Positions 9,857 through 19,277 of a DNA stretch of 64,000 nucleotides are shown here, in pieces; the first letter of the stretch is position 1, and every line of letters begins with the position of its first letter. The notes beneath the pieces were generated by a model. That model saw only the letters and a program-made list of their open reading frames with translations. It was not told the DNA's origin and did no database searches. Source of the DNA: an uncultured Gemmatimonadales bacterium (lineage in GTDB: Bacteria; Gemmatimonadota; Gemmatimonadetes; JACCXV01; JAHWKZ01); NCBI GenBank assembly GCA_947259315.1, contig CAMYLR010000021.1:19659-83658 (forward strand). The letters are read 5' to 3'. A program made the position numbers and the translations under genes.

Positions 9857-11629
9857 ATGACGTGGGAGATCCTCTTCGTCTTTGCGATCATTCTGATCGC
9901 GCTAGCGCTCTTTATCACCGAGCGCTACGCGGTCGATCAGGTGGCGCTTGTAATCCCGGTAATTCTGTTGCTGGCGGGGATTCTAACACCCGGAGAGGCA
10001 CTGTCCGGGTTCAGCAACGAAGCCACCATCACCGTAGCCGCGATGCTCTGTTTGTCGCTGGGGCTCGTCAAGACGGGCGCCGTCGACACGCTCGGGCGGT
10101 GGGCCCAAAACGCACCGCTCGGCGGGCCGAGGCTGCGTCTCGTCGTCCTGTCCCTCGTCGTCGCCGGGGTATCCCCGTTTCTAAACAACACCGCGGTCGT
10201 GGTCGTCTTCCTACCGGTGTTTCTGGCGTTGGCCCAGCGCGACAACCAACCGCCATCGCTGTACCTCATGCCGCTCTCGTTCGCCGCTATTCTGGGTGGC
10301 ACGATCACCCTGCTGGGTACTTCGACCAACTTGCTCGTCTACGGTCTCATCCACTCCCGCGGTTTCGACGAGCTGTCGATGTTCTCGATCGCCCCGTTGG
10401 GTCTGATCTTCACCGTGATCGGGCTGGCGTACCTGTTCACCGCTGGCCGATCGTTGATGCCGCGCCGGGTTGGCATGACGGACCTGACCGGCAAGTACGA
10501 GGTTCGCTCGTTCGTGACCGAGCTGACCGTCCGCCAAGGCTCACCAGCGGTCGGCCAATCACTCGGCGAGCTGAAATGGGGTTCCGAGTTCGACGTCTCG
10601 GTCCTCGGGCTCCGGCGCCGCCAGCGTACCCTCTGGAGTCCGGGACCCAACCGACGGTTGATGGTCGGCGATACGCTGTTCGCCAAGGGCCATCACGAGG
10701 ATCTCCTGTGGCTGGCGATCAAACAGGGGCTGGCGATGCCGACGCCGTCGGTCGGACCGGATTTGGAATCGGAAGACGCGCATCTGGCGGAGGTTCTGGT
10801 CGCTCCCGGCGCGTCTATCGTCGGCCGAACCCTGGCTGGAGCCCGTTTCCAGCAGCGATATCACGCCACCGTGCTGGCGGTGCAGCACCTGGGCGAGACG
10901 ATCCGCACGCGGCTCCCTCACGTGCGACTGGAGGCCGGCGACCTGCTGCTCATCCATGGGACGGCGCCCGACCTGGACGCGTTGGTCGGGGAAACGGGGC
11001 TCGTCCCGCTGGGCGCCGTCCGACGACCCACCAGGCCGCGACCGCGGGCGCTCTTCGCGGTCGGTGTTCTCATCGCGGTGGTCGCCGTGGCCGGACTAAA
11101 CCTGTTGCCGATCATGACCGCTGCGCTGACCGGCGTGCTGCTCATGGTCTTCACACGCTGCGTGCGACTCGAGGAGATCTACGTTGAGCTCGACTGGATG
11201 GTGATCTTCCTGCTGGCCGGCGTAATCCCTCTCGGCGTGGCGATGGACAAGACGGGCGCGGCCCAATGGCTGGCGGACGCAGTGGCTGCGTCGGTGGGTC
11301 CGTTGGGCCCGCACTTTACGGTGGCCGCGTTCTACTTGTTGACGTCGCTGCTCACCTCGGTCATGTCGAACAACGCAACCGCGGTCGTACTGACGCCGAT
11401 CGCCCTGCTCACCGCAGCCGACCTGGGGATGAACCCATACGCGTTGGTGGTAGCGGTCATGTTTGGCGCTTCGGCGTCTTTCATGACGCCGGTCGGGTAC
11501 CAGACGAACACCCTGATCTACGCTCCCGGTGGGTACCGGTTCTTCGACTTCCTCAAAGTCGGCACACCGCTCAACTTCTTGCTGCTCGTAACGGCCACGA
11601 TACTGATTCCGTTGTTCTGGCCGTCCTAA
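9857..11629 (+). CDS. SLC13-family permease with two RCK_C (TrkA-C) domains
   Basis: A 590-residue membrane transporter. The N-terminal half has SLC13/ArsB-type helices, including FLNNTAVVVVFLPVFLAL and GGTITLLGTSTNLLVYGL. The centre (about 205-380) holds two soluble TrkA-C domains (VTELTVRQGSPAVGQSLGEL and VLVAPGASIVGRTLAGARF). The C-terminal half repeats the fold with SNNATAVVLTPIALL and MTPVGYQTNTLIYAPGGY. Proteins of this architecture (YfbS/SAC1-like) carry sulfate, dicarboxylates or other anions with sodium; the substrate here is not deducible. It starts with ATG after a short divergent intergenic region (9709-9856) in which I see no clear operator. Confidence 0.85.
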   Translation: MTWEILFVFAIILIALALFITERYAVDQVALVIPVILLLAGILTPGEALSGFSNEATITVAAMLCLSLGLVKTGAVDTLGRWAQNAPLGGPRLRLVVLSLVVAGVSPFLNNTAVVVVFLPVFLALAQRDNQPPSLYLMPLSFAAILGGTITLLGTSTNLLVYGLIHSRGFDELSMFSIAPLGLIFTVIGLAYLFTAGRSLMPRRVGMTDLTGKYEVRSFVTELTVRQGSPAVGQSLGELKWGSEFDVSVLGLRRRQRTLWSPGPNRRLMVGDTLFAKGHHEDLLWLAIKQGLAMPTPSVGPDLESEDAHLAEVLVAPGASIVGRTLAGARFQQRYHATVLAVQHLGETIRTRLPHVRLEAGDLLLIHGTAPDLDALVGETGLVPLGAVRRPTRPRPRALFAVGVLIAVVAVAGLNLLPIMTAALTGVLLMVFTRCVRLEEIYVELDWMVIFLLAGVIPLGVAMDKTGAAQWLADAVAASVGPLGPHFTVAAFYLLTSLLTSVMSNNATAVVLTPIALLTAADLGMNPYALVVAVMFGASASFMTPVGYQTNTLIYAPGGYRFFDFLKVGTPLNFLLLVTATILIPLFWPS

Positions 11630-11631
11630 GG

Positions 11632-12129
11632 TTAGTCGACCAGCTGCCGAAAAAGACTCGACTCGCGCTGAAAAAACCCTTGCGTGTGGAACGAGTCGGG
11701 TAGACCGAACAGCTCGTAGTCGAGATGGTGACAGAACTCGTGTAGCAAGGTCCGGAGAAACGTTCGGTAGGCCACCACCTTGCGGCGCGCGGCGGTGCGC
11801 ATCCACAAGTCGATCTTGGCCGGCGCACCATCGTCGGTGGCCTCGTACAAGCCGTGCAGCTCACTGTTCGGATTGGAGGGACGCACAGCCAGCACTCGCA
11901 CCGCCACGCGTGATACCGAGAGGTCGTCCGCCAGCTCGTCGGCCAACGCCTGGCAGGCATCCCTGATCGGGCCTCGCTTGCCGGCCGCCAGCCTGGTCTC
12001 GATGTCGTCTGCCAGCGGTCGCAGCGGTTCGGGCGAAGTCAACTCGACCTCGGTGATCGAGTCGCTCTTGTCGTAGATCGCCTGTTCGCGACGGGTCAGC
12101 TTTGTGTAATAACCGAAACGAGCGGTCAC
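11632..12129 (-). CDS. putative zinc-dependent metallopeptidase (HEFCHHLDYE motif)
   Basis: A 165-residue soluble protein. The C-terminal third has LLHEFCHHLDYELFG, an HExxH zinc site followed by HLD, then FHTQGFFQRESSL, which may supply a third ligand. The N-terminal half is helical with no signal peptide. The arrangement matches small conserved metallopeptidase-like proteins of unknown substrate rather than M48 or SprT proper. It is the third gene of a likely operon led by fdhD (spacing 3 bp to the gene before), but no functional link to formate metabolism is evident. Confidence 0.6.
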   Translation of the reverse strand: MTARFGYYTKLTRREQAIYDKSDSITEVELTSPEPLRPLADDIETRLAAGKRGPIRDACQALADELADDLSVSRVAVRVLAVRPSNPNSELHGLYEATDDGAPAKIDLWMRTAARRKVVAYRTFLRTLLHEFCHHLDYELFGLPDSFHTQGFFQRESSLFRQLVD

Positions 12130-12132
12130 CGA

Positions 12133-12522
12133 CTAGACGACGACGCTGCCAGACAAGATCATGGCCGACGCAAAGCCAAAGATCGGTGCGCACAACTTGT
12201 ACGGCAGCGGTGAAGCCTTGGCTCCAGTGAGCAAGCTCACCGCAGCCATTAGCAGCAGGAAGAGGGCTGACATCCTATAAACGATCATCGATCCGAACTC
12301 TGTTGGGCTTCCCCAAACGGTGGTGACCGACACAAGCGCGGCTACAAAAACCAGCGTGACGCCCTCGAGGATCCATTCCATCGTGAGAACGTAACGGTTG
12401 TCATCAGTGAGCGGTTCGAAGCCAGCCACCACTGGTCCGGTCTTCACTAGATGCATCACCCCCCAGAATGCGATCATCGCGGACCCAGCCAACAGAAGCG
12501 TGTGCGATAGCAACTGAATCAC
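12133..12522 (-). CDS. small four-helix membrane protein
   Basis: 129 residues with four predicted membrane helices: LLSHTLLLAGSAMIAFWGVMH, WILEGVTLVFVAALVSVTTVW, MSALFLLLMAAVSLLTG and LCAPIFGFASAMILSGSVVV. No charged catalytic motif is seen. It lies between fdhD (21 bp upstream) and the metallopeptidase-like gene (3 bp downstream) on the same strand. I do not recognise the family; the fold resembles small DoxX/DUF-type inner-membrane proteins. Confidence 0.6.
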   Translation of the reverse strand: MIQLLSHTLLLAGSAMIAFWGVMHLVKTGPVVAGFEPLTDDNRYVLTMEWILEGVTLVFVAALVSVTTVWGSPTEFGSMIVYRMSALFLLLMAAVSLLTGAKASPLPYKLCAPIFGFASAMILSGSVVV

Positions 12523-12543
12523 CTCCGGATTGAACGCTCGATT

Positions 12544-13392
12544 CTACTCGTTCCCAACTCGTTTCGGTCCGACATAGACATTGAACCCGTCCGGCTTGGT
12601 GAAGCCGATCAGTGTCATGTTAAACTGGCGGGCGACATCGACCGCCAAGCTGGATGGAGCGCCGACGGCGACTACCATCGGGATTCCGGCGGCCAGCGCT
12701 TTCTGCATGATCTCGAACGATGTCCGCCCACTGACCGCCAGAAAGTGACCCATCAGGGGAACGCGATCCGCCAGGAGCTGGTGGCCGATGACCTTGTCGA
12801 CGGCGTTGTGGCGGCCAACGTCCTCTTTTAGCACCACGAGCTCGCCGGTCGGATCGAACAACCCGGCGGCATGGATCCCGCCTGTCCGATCGAACACCGG
12901 TTGGGCCCGTCGCAATGCGTCTGGAATCGACCGGATCACGTCGGCGTGAACAACCGGGCCATCGGGCAATGGCCTGCAACCCCGTATCTCGATCGCCTCG
13001 AGCGACGCCTTGCCACAGACACCGCAGCTCGACGTCATATAGAAGTTGCGGTTCAGCAATGTGGCGTCAAAGGCAGCCGGGTCGCGTAGCCGCACGGTCA
13101 CGATATTGTACTCCTGGGGCTCCTCGTCCTGGCAGTAGCTCAGGTCGACGACCGCATCGCGCCCATCGATCAGCCTTTCGGTGAACAGAAAGCCAGCCGT
13201 CAGCTCGAAGTCGTCGCCGGGGGTCCGCATCGTGACCGACACACTCTTTTCCACCGTGCGGTCACCTTCGAGCACCTCCAGCCGGATCTCCATCGGCTCC
13301 TCGACGGTGACGACGTCACGGGCGGATTCTGAAGAACCGTCGCGGTGGCGCGCCAGGTCGACCGGCGAAGTGTTGCGCTTGGGAGAGATCAT
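12544..13392 (-). CDS. fdhD: formate dehydrogenase accessory sulfurtransferase FdhD
   Basis: 282 residues, full length. FdhD passes sulfur from a cysteine desulfurase to the molybdenum/bis-MGD cofactor, which formate dehydrogenase needs for activity. The catalytic cysteines are in SSCGVCGK (Cys123, Cys126). Other family landmarks are FELTAGFLFTERLI, FDRTGGIHAAGLF, VKEDVGRHNAVDK and SGRTSFEIMQKAL. It is transcribed divergently from the formate dehydrogenase operon 64 bp away, a direct functional neighbour. Confidence 0.96.
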   Translation of the reverse strand: MISPKRNTSPVDLARHRDGSSESARDVVTVEEPMEIRLEVLEGDRTVEKSVSVTMRTPGDDFELTAGFLFTERLIDGRDAVVDLSYCQDEEPQEYNIVTVRLRDPAAFDATLLNRNFYMTSSCGVCGKASLEAIEIRGCRPLPDGPVVHADVIRSIPDALRRAQPVFDRTGGIHAAGLFDPTGELVVLKEDVGRHNAVDKVIGHQLLADRVPLMGHFLAVSGRTSFEIMQKALAAGIPMVVAVGAPSSLAVDVARQFNMTLIGFTKPDGFNVYVGPKRVGNE

Positions 13393-13456
13393 TTCTGTTC
13401 GACCATAGTAACATTGCAGGGATGCACAGACACGGGTACTCTAGGCTCCAAGACCG

Positions 13457-15127
13457 GTGAATACCCCGACGAACCAGGAACTTTTCGATGCGTGGCGGCA
13501 CGAGCCGGCACCCCTGCTCCCGCTGCTGCACGCGTTTCACGATCGTGACGGCTACCTGTCGGAAGGTGCCATGCGCGCGATCGCCAAAGAGCTGCGCTTG
13601 CCGCTCGCCGACCTCTTCGGAACCGTCACGTTCTACCACCACCTGTCACGCGAACCAGGGGGTCACCAGGCGCCGCGCGTTTGCACCGGCCCGGTTTGTC
13701 AGCTCAAGGGCGCAGCCCAAGTTCTGGCGAGTCTCGACGGCGCGACTTCGATGCCGTGCCCCGGCCGCTGCGACGATCCGGTCCCGGTGCTTGTCGGCGA
13801 CAAGGTGTTCACCGGGGCCGAACTCGATCGCGCCCGCTCACCGCTCCCACCGCCGCCACCGGATGGCATCGACGAGTGCGTCTTCGCCGCGATCCGCGCA
13901 ACGGCCCGCGACAGCATCGAGGGCTACCGCGCCAGCGGAGGCTACCGAGCGCTACCGACCGCGATCGAAAAGATGCGCCCTGGGGAACTGCTGGATCTCG
14001 TCGACGCCAGCCAGTTGGCCGGTCGCGGTGGGGCCGGGTTCCCGACGGGTCGCAAGTGGCGCGCGGTAGCCGATGCAGAGGGCACCCCAAAGACGATCGT
14101 CTGCAACGCCGACGAAGGTGAGCCGGGCTGTTTCAAGGACCGCGTGCTCATGGATCACGACCCGCATGCGGTCATCGAATCGATGGCGCTGGCCGCCTAC
14201 GCCACCGGCGCATCGCGGGGTTTTATCTATCTGCGATACGAGTACCCCGAGACATATCGGCTGCTCGCGCGTGCCATCGCCGAGGCCGAAGCCGCAGATA
14301 TGATCGGCAACGCCGTCTGCGGCACCGGATTCTCCTTCCACCTGTACCTGCGACGCGGCGCGGGGGCGTACATCTGTGGCGAGGAAACGTCGTTGCTTAA
14401 CAGCTTGGAGGGGAAGCACCCGTTTCCCAGGAACCGACCGCCTTTTCCAGTCACCCACGGGTACGAGAATCTGCCGACCGTCGTCAACAACGTCGAAACC
14501 TTGGTTTCGGTTCCACCGATCGTGGTTCACGGCGCGGATTGGTACCGCGACCTGGGACTCAGCGACCACCCTGGCACCAAGGTCATAAGCCTATCGGGTG
14601 ACATCAAGCGGCCCGGTAACTACGAGGTCCCGATAGGATTGCCGCTTATGAGCCTGCTCCAAGATTGGGCCGGCGGACCCGGCGAAGGACGAAGCGTCCA
14701 AGCGGTGACGATGGCTGGTTTGTCGGGAGGCTTCTTGGCCGGCGAAGATCTCGATGTAGCGCTCGACGAGCCCAGCATTCGAGCCAAGGGATCGTTTCTC
14801 GGCGCCGGCGGCATCATGGTGTTCGACGACACCCGCGACATGATCGACGTCGCTCACAGTGCGATGGAGTTCTTCGCCCACGAATCGTGCGGCAAGTGCT
14901 TCCCGTGTCGGATCGGCACGCGGCGCCTCACAGAGCGGCTGAATGGGGCCGGTCCAGATGACGTAACCCAATGGGTGGACGAGGTTTCTGACATCGGCGA
15001 GACGATGAAGCAGACGAGTGCTTGCGGGCTCGGGATGGCCGCTCCGCTGATTACCGAAAGCCTGATGAAGTACTTTCCGGAGCGAGTTACAGAACACGTC
15101 GGCAACCGAAGGGGCGCGAACCGATGA
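13457..15127 (+). CDS. NAD-linked formate dehydrogenase beta/gamma fusion (NuoE-NuoF type)
   Basis: 556 residues fusing two diaphorase subunits that are separate in FdsG/FdsB. Residues 1-125 are a NuoE-like thioredoxin-fold [2Fe-2S] domain with Cys76, Cys81, Cys101 and Cys105 (CTGPVC and CPGRC). The rest is NuoF-like. It has the FMN/NADH site (GRGGAGFPTGRKW, NADEGEPGCFKDR, GAGAYICGEETSLLNSLEG), an SLBB region and the [4Fe-4S] motif ESCGKCFPCRIGT with the fourth cysteine in TSACGLG. It accepts electrons from FdhA and reduces NAD+. GTG start. The stop overlaps the fdhA start (ATGA), indicating translational coupling. Confidence 0.92.
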   Translation: MNTPTNQELFDAWRHEPAPLLPLLHAFHDRDGYLSEGAMRAIAKELRLPLADLFGTVTFYHHLSREPGGHQAPRVCTGPVCQLKGAAQVLASLDGATSMPCPGRCDDPVPVLVGDKVFTGAELDRARSPLPPPPPDGIDECVFAAIRATARDSIEGYRASGGYRALPTAIEKMRPGELLDLVDASQLAGRGGAGFPTGRKWRAVADAEGTPKTIVCNADEGEPGCFKDRVLMDHDPHAVIESMALAAYATGASRGFIYLRYEYPETYRLLARAIAEAEAADMIGNAVCGTGFSFHLYLRRGAGAYICGEETSLLNSLEGKHPFPRNRPPFPVTHGYENLPTVVNNVETLVSVPPIVVHGADWYRDLGLSDHPGTKVISLSGDIKRPGNYEVPIGLPLMSLLQDWAGGPGEGRSVQAVTMAGLSGGFLAGEDLDVALDEPSIRAKGSFLGAGGIMVFDDTRDMIDVAHSAMEFFAHESCGKCFPCRIGTRRLTERLNGAGPDDVTQWVDEVSDIGETMKQTSACGLGMAAPLITESLMKYFPERVTEHVGNRRGANR

Positions 15128-17868
15128 TCCGTAGAGCGACTGAAGAACCGGTAACCCAACAGCCGACCCCACCGGCGATCCACACGCTCACGCTCGACGG
15201 TGAAGAGGTCTCGTTTACCGCCGGCGAGACGCTCATCGACATCACCTACCGCCACCACAAGGACGTTCCAAACCTCTGCTACGACCCGCGGCTCGAGCCC
15301 TTTGGCGCTTGTCGGTTGTGCATCGTCGAGTTGGAAGGTGCCAACAACCCGGTTGCGTCATGCACGACCCTGGCCGAGCCGAACATGGTTGTAACGACCC
15401 GGACAGCGAGACTCGAGACGCATCGTCGTGTTTTGATGGAGATGGTCGCATCAGAGAATCGCGACATCGACGTCGACCCCCTGAGCGGTTACGCCTCCCA
15501 ACAGATGCGCGAGCTCGTCGATCAGTACGACGCCCGAACCGGCCGTTTCCAGGGTGAACAGTCGGGTACGAGCCGCGAGGACGACGACAACCCGTTCATC
15601 AAGCGCGATTACGACAATTGCATTTCGTGCTACCGCTGTGTGCGCGTCTGCGCCGAGCAGGAAGGCGACTACGCGATAAGCGTTATGAATCGTGGCTTTG
15701 ACACCCAGATAACGACCGAGTTCGAGGGATTGCTCGTCGACTCGGCGTGCACCTTCTGCGGTCAATGCATCCAAACGTGCCCCACGGGCGCGCTGGCAGA
15801 CCTCAAAGCGCTAGCCAACAAAGATGTGCCTGGGGAGACGGTCACTACACGCACGATCTGTCCCTACTGCGGCGTCGGATGCACGGTCGATGTGATGACT
15901 CGCGGCGAGCAAATCGTCGGTGTTCTGCCCGCGATGGACGGGCCCGCCAACGAAGGCGCGCTGTGCGTCAAGGGACAGTTCGCGTTCGACTTCGTTCATC
16001 ATCCCGATCGGCTGGCGACCCCGCTCGTCCGGGGCGACGACGGCGAGCTGCACGAAGCGAGCTGGGACGAAGCGCTCGATCGCGCGGCCACCGGATTCCG
16101 AAAGGTGCTCGACGAGCACGGCCGGCACAGCGTGTATGGTGTCGCGTCGGGCCGCGCACCCACCGAAGCCTGTTACATGCTGCAACGGTTTATTCGGGCT
16201 GGCTTCGGGACCAACCAGATCGATAACTGTAGCCGAGCTTGACACGCTCCCACGGTCGCCGGTCTGGCGGCCACGATCGGACGGGGAGCGATGTCGAACC
16301 CACTCGTGGACATGGACAAGCCCGATGTGATCTTCTGCATCGGCACGAACATGACCGAGTGCCATCCGGTTGCGGCGACCCGTATCAAGCGGGCGATCGC
16401 CCGGGGGGCCAAGCTGATCGTGGCCGACCCGCGCCGGATTCCGCTTGCCGATCTAGCTGATCTGTACCTGCCGCTTCGGGTTGGATCGGACGCGGCACTG
16501 CTATTGGCGATGGCCCACGTGATCGAGCGTGAGGGACTCGTCGACGCGGCGTTCATCGACGAGCGCACCGTCGACGGTGAGTTGTTCCTCGAGCACGTCC
16601 GCAAGTTCCCACCCGAGTGGGCCGAGCGGATCAGCGGCGTGCGCGCCGAGGATATCGAACGCGCGGCGTTGTGGTACGGCACTGCCGAGCGCGGGGCGAT
16701 CTACTACACGCTCGGTATCACCGAGCACATCTGTGGCGTCGAGAATGTGCAGTGCCTGTGCAACCTGGCGCTCATGACCGGCAACATCGGCCGCGAGGGA
16801 ACCGGTATCAACCCGATGCGCGGCCAGAACAACATTCAGGGTGCTGGCGACTCGGGCGCGTTACCCAACAACTACGTTGGGTTCCAAGCCGTCGATGACC
16901 CGGCACACCAGAAGAAATTCACAAAGGCCTACGGCCGCGAGACCGATCTCGAAAAGGGCCCGACGAAAGTGACCGCGCTCGAGATGTGCGGCGATCGGAT
17001 CAAGGCGATGGTGATCGCCGGCGAGAACACCGTCGTGTCTGACCCCGATCGGGACCACTGCGAGCATGCGCTCAAGAGCCTCGACCACCTGGTGGTCATC
17101 GACATCTTCTTGACCGAGACCGCACAGTTGGCCGACGTCGTGCTGCCGGCCACAGCGTGGGGCGAAACCGATGGCACCTGTACCAACACCGAGCGCCGCG
17201 TGCAACGGTTACGCGCCGCCGTTCCACCGCCGGGCGACGCCAAGCCCGACTGGTGGATCGTGTCACAATTGGCCCAGCGGATCGGCTTCAAAGGATTCGA
17301 GTTCGAATCCGCTAAAGAGGTATTCAACGAGCTGTGCGAGCTGTCTGCGACCTACCACGGGCTCGATTGGGACCGCATCGAGCACAGCGAGTATCAATGG
17401 CCGGTGCCCCACGCCGGACATCCGGGAACGCCACGACTCCACGAAGGAGAGTTCGTCAACGGACGTGGGATCTTCAAGCTGATCGAGTACCGCGACCCGG
17501 CGGAGACGATCAACGACGACTATCCGGTGTGGCTGACGACCGGGCGTCGGTTGGCATCGTACCACACTCGGACCCAGACCGGCCGCTCGGCCGGTATCGA
17601 CTATCTGCTCCCCGAGGAAACGCTCGAGGTTAACCCCAGCGACGTCGACGCTTGGGGATTGGCCGATGGCGAATGGGCCGAGGTGTCGAGTCCCCGTGGG
17701 TCGGTGCGCATCAAGGTCCGAGCAACGGACCGTTCGCCACGGGGCACGGTGTTCGCCAGCTTCAGCTTCGCCGATGTCCCGGTCAACGTGTTGACCGGAT
17801 CGGGCTACGACCCGATCACCGAAACTGCCGAGTTAAAGGTGTGTCCCGTCAGGGTCGAACCCGCGTAG
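15124..17868 (+). CDS. fdhA: selenocysteine-containing formate dehydrogenase alpha subunit (UGA at 16240 = Sec373)
   Basis: 914 residues when the in-frame TGA at 16240-16242 is read as selenocysteine. Reading frame and homology continue without a break: NCSRA, Sec, then HAPTVAGL, where other formate dehydrogenases have Cys or Sec-His. Domains: a NuoG-like [2Fe-2S] ferredoxin (Cys in CYDP, FGACRLC, ASCTT); a region where the usual His-Cys3 [4Fe-4S] cluster has lost its cysteines; two [4Fe-4S] ferredoxin motifs (CISCYRCVRVC and CTFCGQCIQTCP); and the molybdopterin domain with CPYCGVGC and LCVKG. It then runs through GNIGREGTGINPMRGQNNIQ to the MGD-binding C-terminus. It oxidises formate to CO2, sending electrons to the upstream FMN subunit. 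An annotation pipeline would split it at 16242 and restart at 16291. Confidence 0.95.
16240..16271 (+). promoter_or_regulatory. bacterial SECIS element (UGA plus hairpin)
   Basis: TGA at 16240-16242 is followed by a hairpin with 6-bp stem GTCGCC (16255-16260) and GGCGGC (16266-16271), including one G-U pair, closing a GGTCT loop (16261-16265). The loop lies 18 nt after the UGA. A GGU apical loop at this distance is the feature SelB recognises in E. coli fdhF mRNA, and the TGACAC context is the same. The element lies inside the coding sequence, as in other bacteria. Confidence 0.9.
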
Positions 17869-18865
17869 TGATGCCCTGATCGGTTCTGACCGCCGTGACG
17901 ACGTCTCTCACGGCTTTTGTGACAGCCTCCGGCGCATCGAACTGAATGAAGTGACCGCTGTTCTCGATCACGCGGTGATCGCTGTCGATCGAGAGAGTCG
18001 CGAGATCCTCCTGCAACTCGATCCACAGGGGCCGGAACCGCGCGCGGAGAGCCGGCGTCACGCCAGGGGGGAAGACGTCCGGATCGCGGCCGGCGGTGAG
18101 CACGACGAGCGGCAACGAGTCGAGTGCACCCGCCTCCGTTGCCTGCGACATGCTCGCGTCCTGCGCATCGGACTCCGCCAGAAGCGCGGGAACCGACCGC
18201 GGCATGTACGCATTGACGATCGAGGCGACGTCGGGCGGAAGTTGTCGCAAGGGAACGCCGCCCCTCACTCTCAAAACACCGGTCTGGGCCAGCAGCGGCC
18301 CCATGAGCCGAGTTCGCGCCGGAACTCTCGCTCGCTGCACTAGCTCGAGTGGGAACCGCTGCCACTGGCCCGGGTGTGACGCGTCCACGAAGACCAACCC
18401 CACGACCTCGTCCGGAAACCGATCGACGAACACTCGCATGTACACGCCACCGATCGAGTGACCGACCAACACGTAGGGTGGCCGGACAGCAGCGGCTGAT
18501 AGAAGCGCGTGCAGGTCGGTTGCGATCTGTTCCCCATCACGCGGCGTGTTTCCGCGATCGCTCCACATGAGTCCCGCACGATCGTACGAGCAAACTCGGG
18601 TGAACTCGGCGATCGATGGTTGCACCTCGGTCCACGCCATCGACGCAGCGGGACCGGTCCCGGCCTCCAAGATGACGGTTGGGCTACCCTGGCCCGAGCA
18701 GTGGAGATGGAGTCGCACCCCGTCGATGTCGATAAGTCGCCCCGGCGCCGGTAGTGAGCGCGCGACTTCGCGACGTGCCCATTGTTCGTATGCCGTCCCG
18801 AGCGCCAAGAACAACGCGACACCGGTAACGACCGCAAACAAGATGCGTTTCGTCCATCGACGCAT
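17849..18865 (-). CDS. membrane-anchored alpha/beta hydrolase
   Basis: 338 residues with an N-terminal membrane anchor (RILFAVVTGVALFLALGTAY) and an alpha/beta-hydrolase domain. The oxyanion region is ILEAGTGPAA, the nucleophile elbow GHSIGG, and the catalytic histidine is in ENSGHFIQFDAP; VGLVFVDASHPG is also conserved. The family includes esterases and haloalkane-dehalogenase-like enzymes; the substrate is unknown. ATG 18865 (MRRWTKR) is chosen because it lies 10 bp after the preceding gene. The 3' end overlaps the convergent fdhA by 20 bp. Confidence 0.8.
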   Translation of the reverse strand: MRRWTKRILFAVVTGVALFLALGTAYEQWARREVARSLPAPGRLIDIDGVRLHLHCSGQGSPTVILEAGTGPAASMAWTEVQPSIAEFTRVCSYDRAGLMWSDRGNTPRDGEQIATDLHALLSAAAVRPPYVLVGHSIGGVYMRVFVDRFPDEVVGLVFVDASHPGQWQRFPLELVQRARVPARTRLMGPLLAQTGVLRVRGGVPLRQLPPDVASIVNAYMPRSVPALLAESDAQDASMSQATEAGALDSLPLVVLTAGRDPDVFPPGVTPALRARFRPLWIELQEDLATLSIDSDHRVIENSGHFIQFDAPEAVTKAVRDVVTAVRTDQGITTRVRP

Positions 18866-18875
18866 CGTCTGCGTC

Positions 18876-19277
18876 TCAGGGTGGGTCCACGGCCGGTTCG
18901 AGCGTCGGACGAGCGTCACCGGTCAGTGGCAGTCGCGTGCCGTCCGACATCACGAATACAGCGCGTTCAACATTCCATCGCTGATCGGCGAACTCGATGT
19001 CGGCGTAGAACCGGCCGCTGTCCCGAGCCCCGACGACCGAAGCCACCAGCGCTCGCGTCGATGGCCCGGCCGCCTCGATGCGTTCCGGATCGAGGTGTCG
19101 GACACCCCCCAGCAAACCGACAACGGTGTTGTCACCGGTCACGAAAGCGCGTGCTGCGGTGACCGGCGTTGCGACCTCACGCGTGTCGAGAGCGCGACGG
19201 CTGTAAGCTTGGAACAACCCGGCAGTTAATGCGGCAAACGCCGCAAACAAGAGCACGATCCGACTACCCGAGCGCAC
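18876..19277 (-). CDS. hypothetical membrane-anchored protein
   Basis: 133 residues: an N-terminal signal anchor (IVLLFAAFAALTAGLFQAY) and a small exported domain ending FYADIEFADQRWNVERAVFV. The domain has the feel of Coa1/Tim21-like periplasmic modules (short helix with GLLGGV, then a strand-rich end), but the resemblance is too weak to name it. Its start overlaps the end of the HD-domain gene by 14 bp and it is followed at 10 bp by the hydrolase, so all three form an operon. Confidence 0.6.
   Translation of the reverse strand: MRSGSRIVLLFAAFAALTAGLFQAYSRRALDTREVATPVTAARAFVTGDNTVVGLLGGVRHLDPERIEAAGPSTRALVASVVGARDSGRFYADIEFADQRWNVERAVFVMSDGTRLPLTGDARPTLEPAVDPP

Noticed and set aside
16240-16242. 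TGA inside fdhA as a nonsense mutation or true gene end
   Set aside because: It falls exactly at the Cys/Sec active-site codon, the frame and homology continue unbroken and a SECIS hairpin follows; read as selenocysteine.
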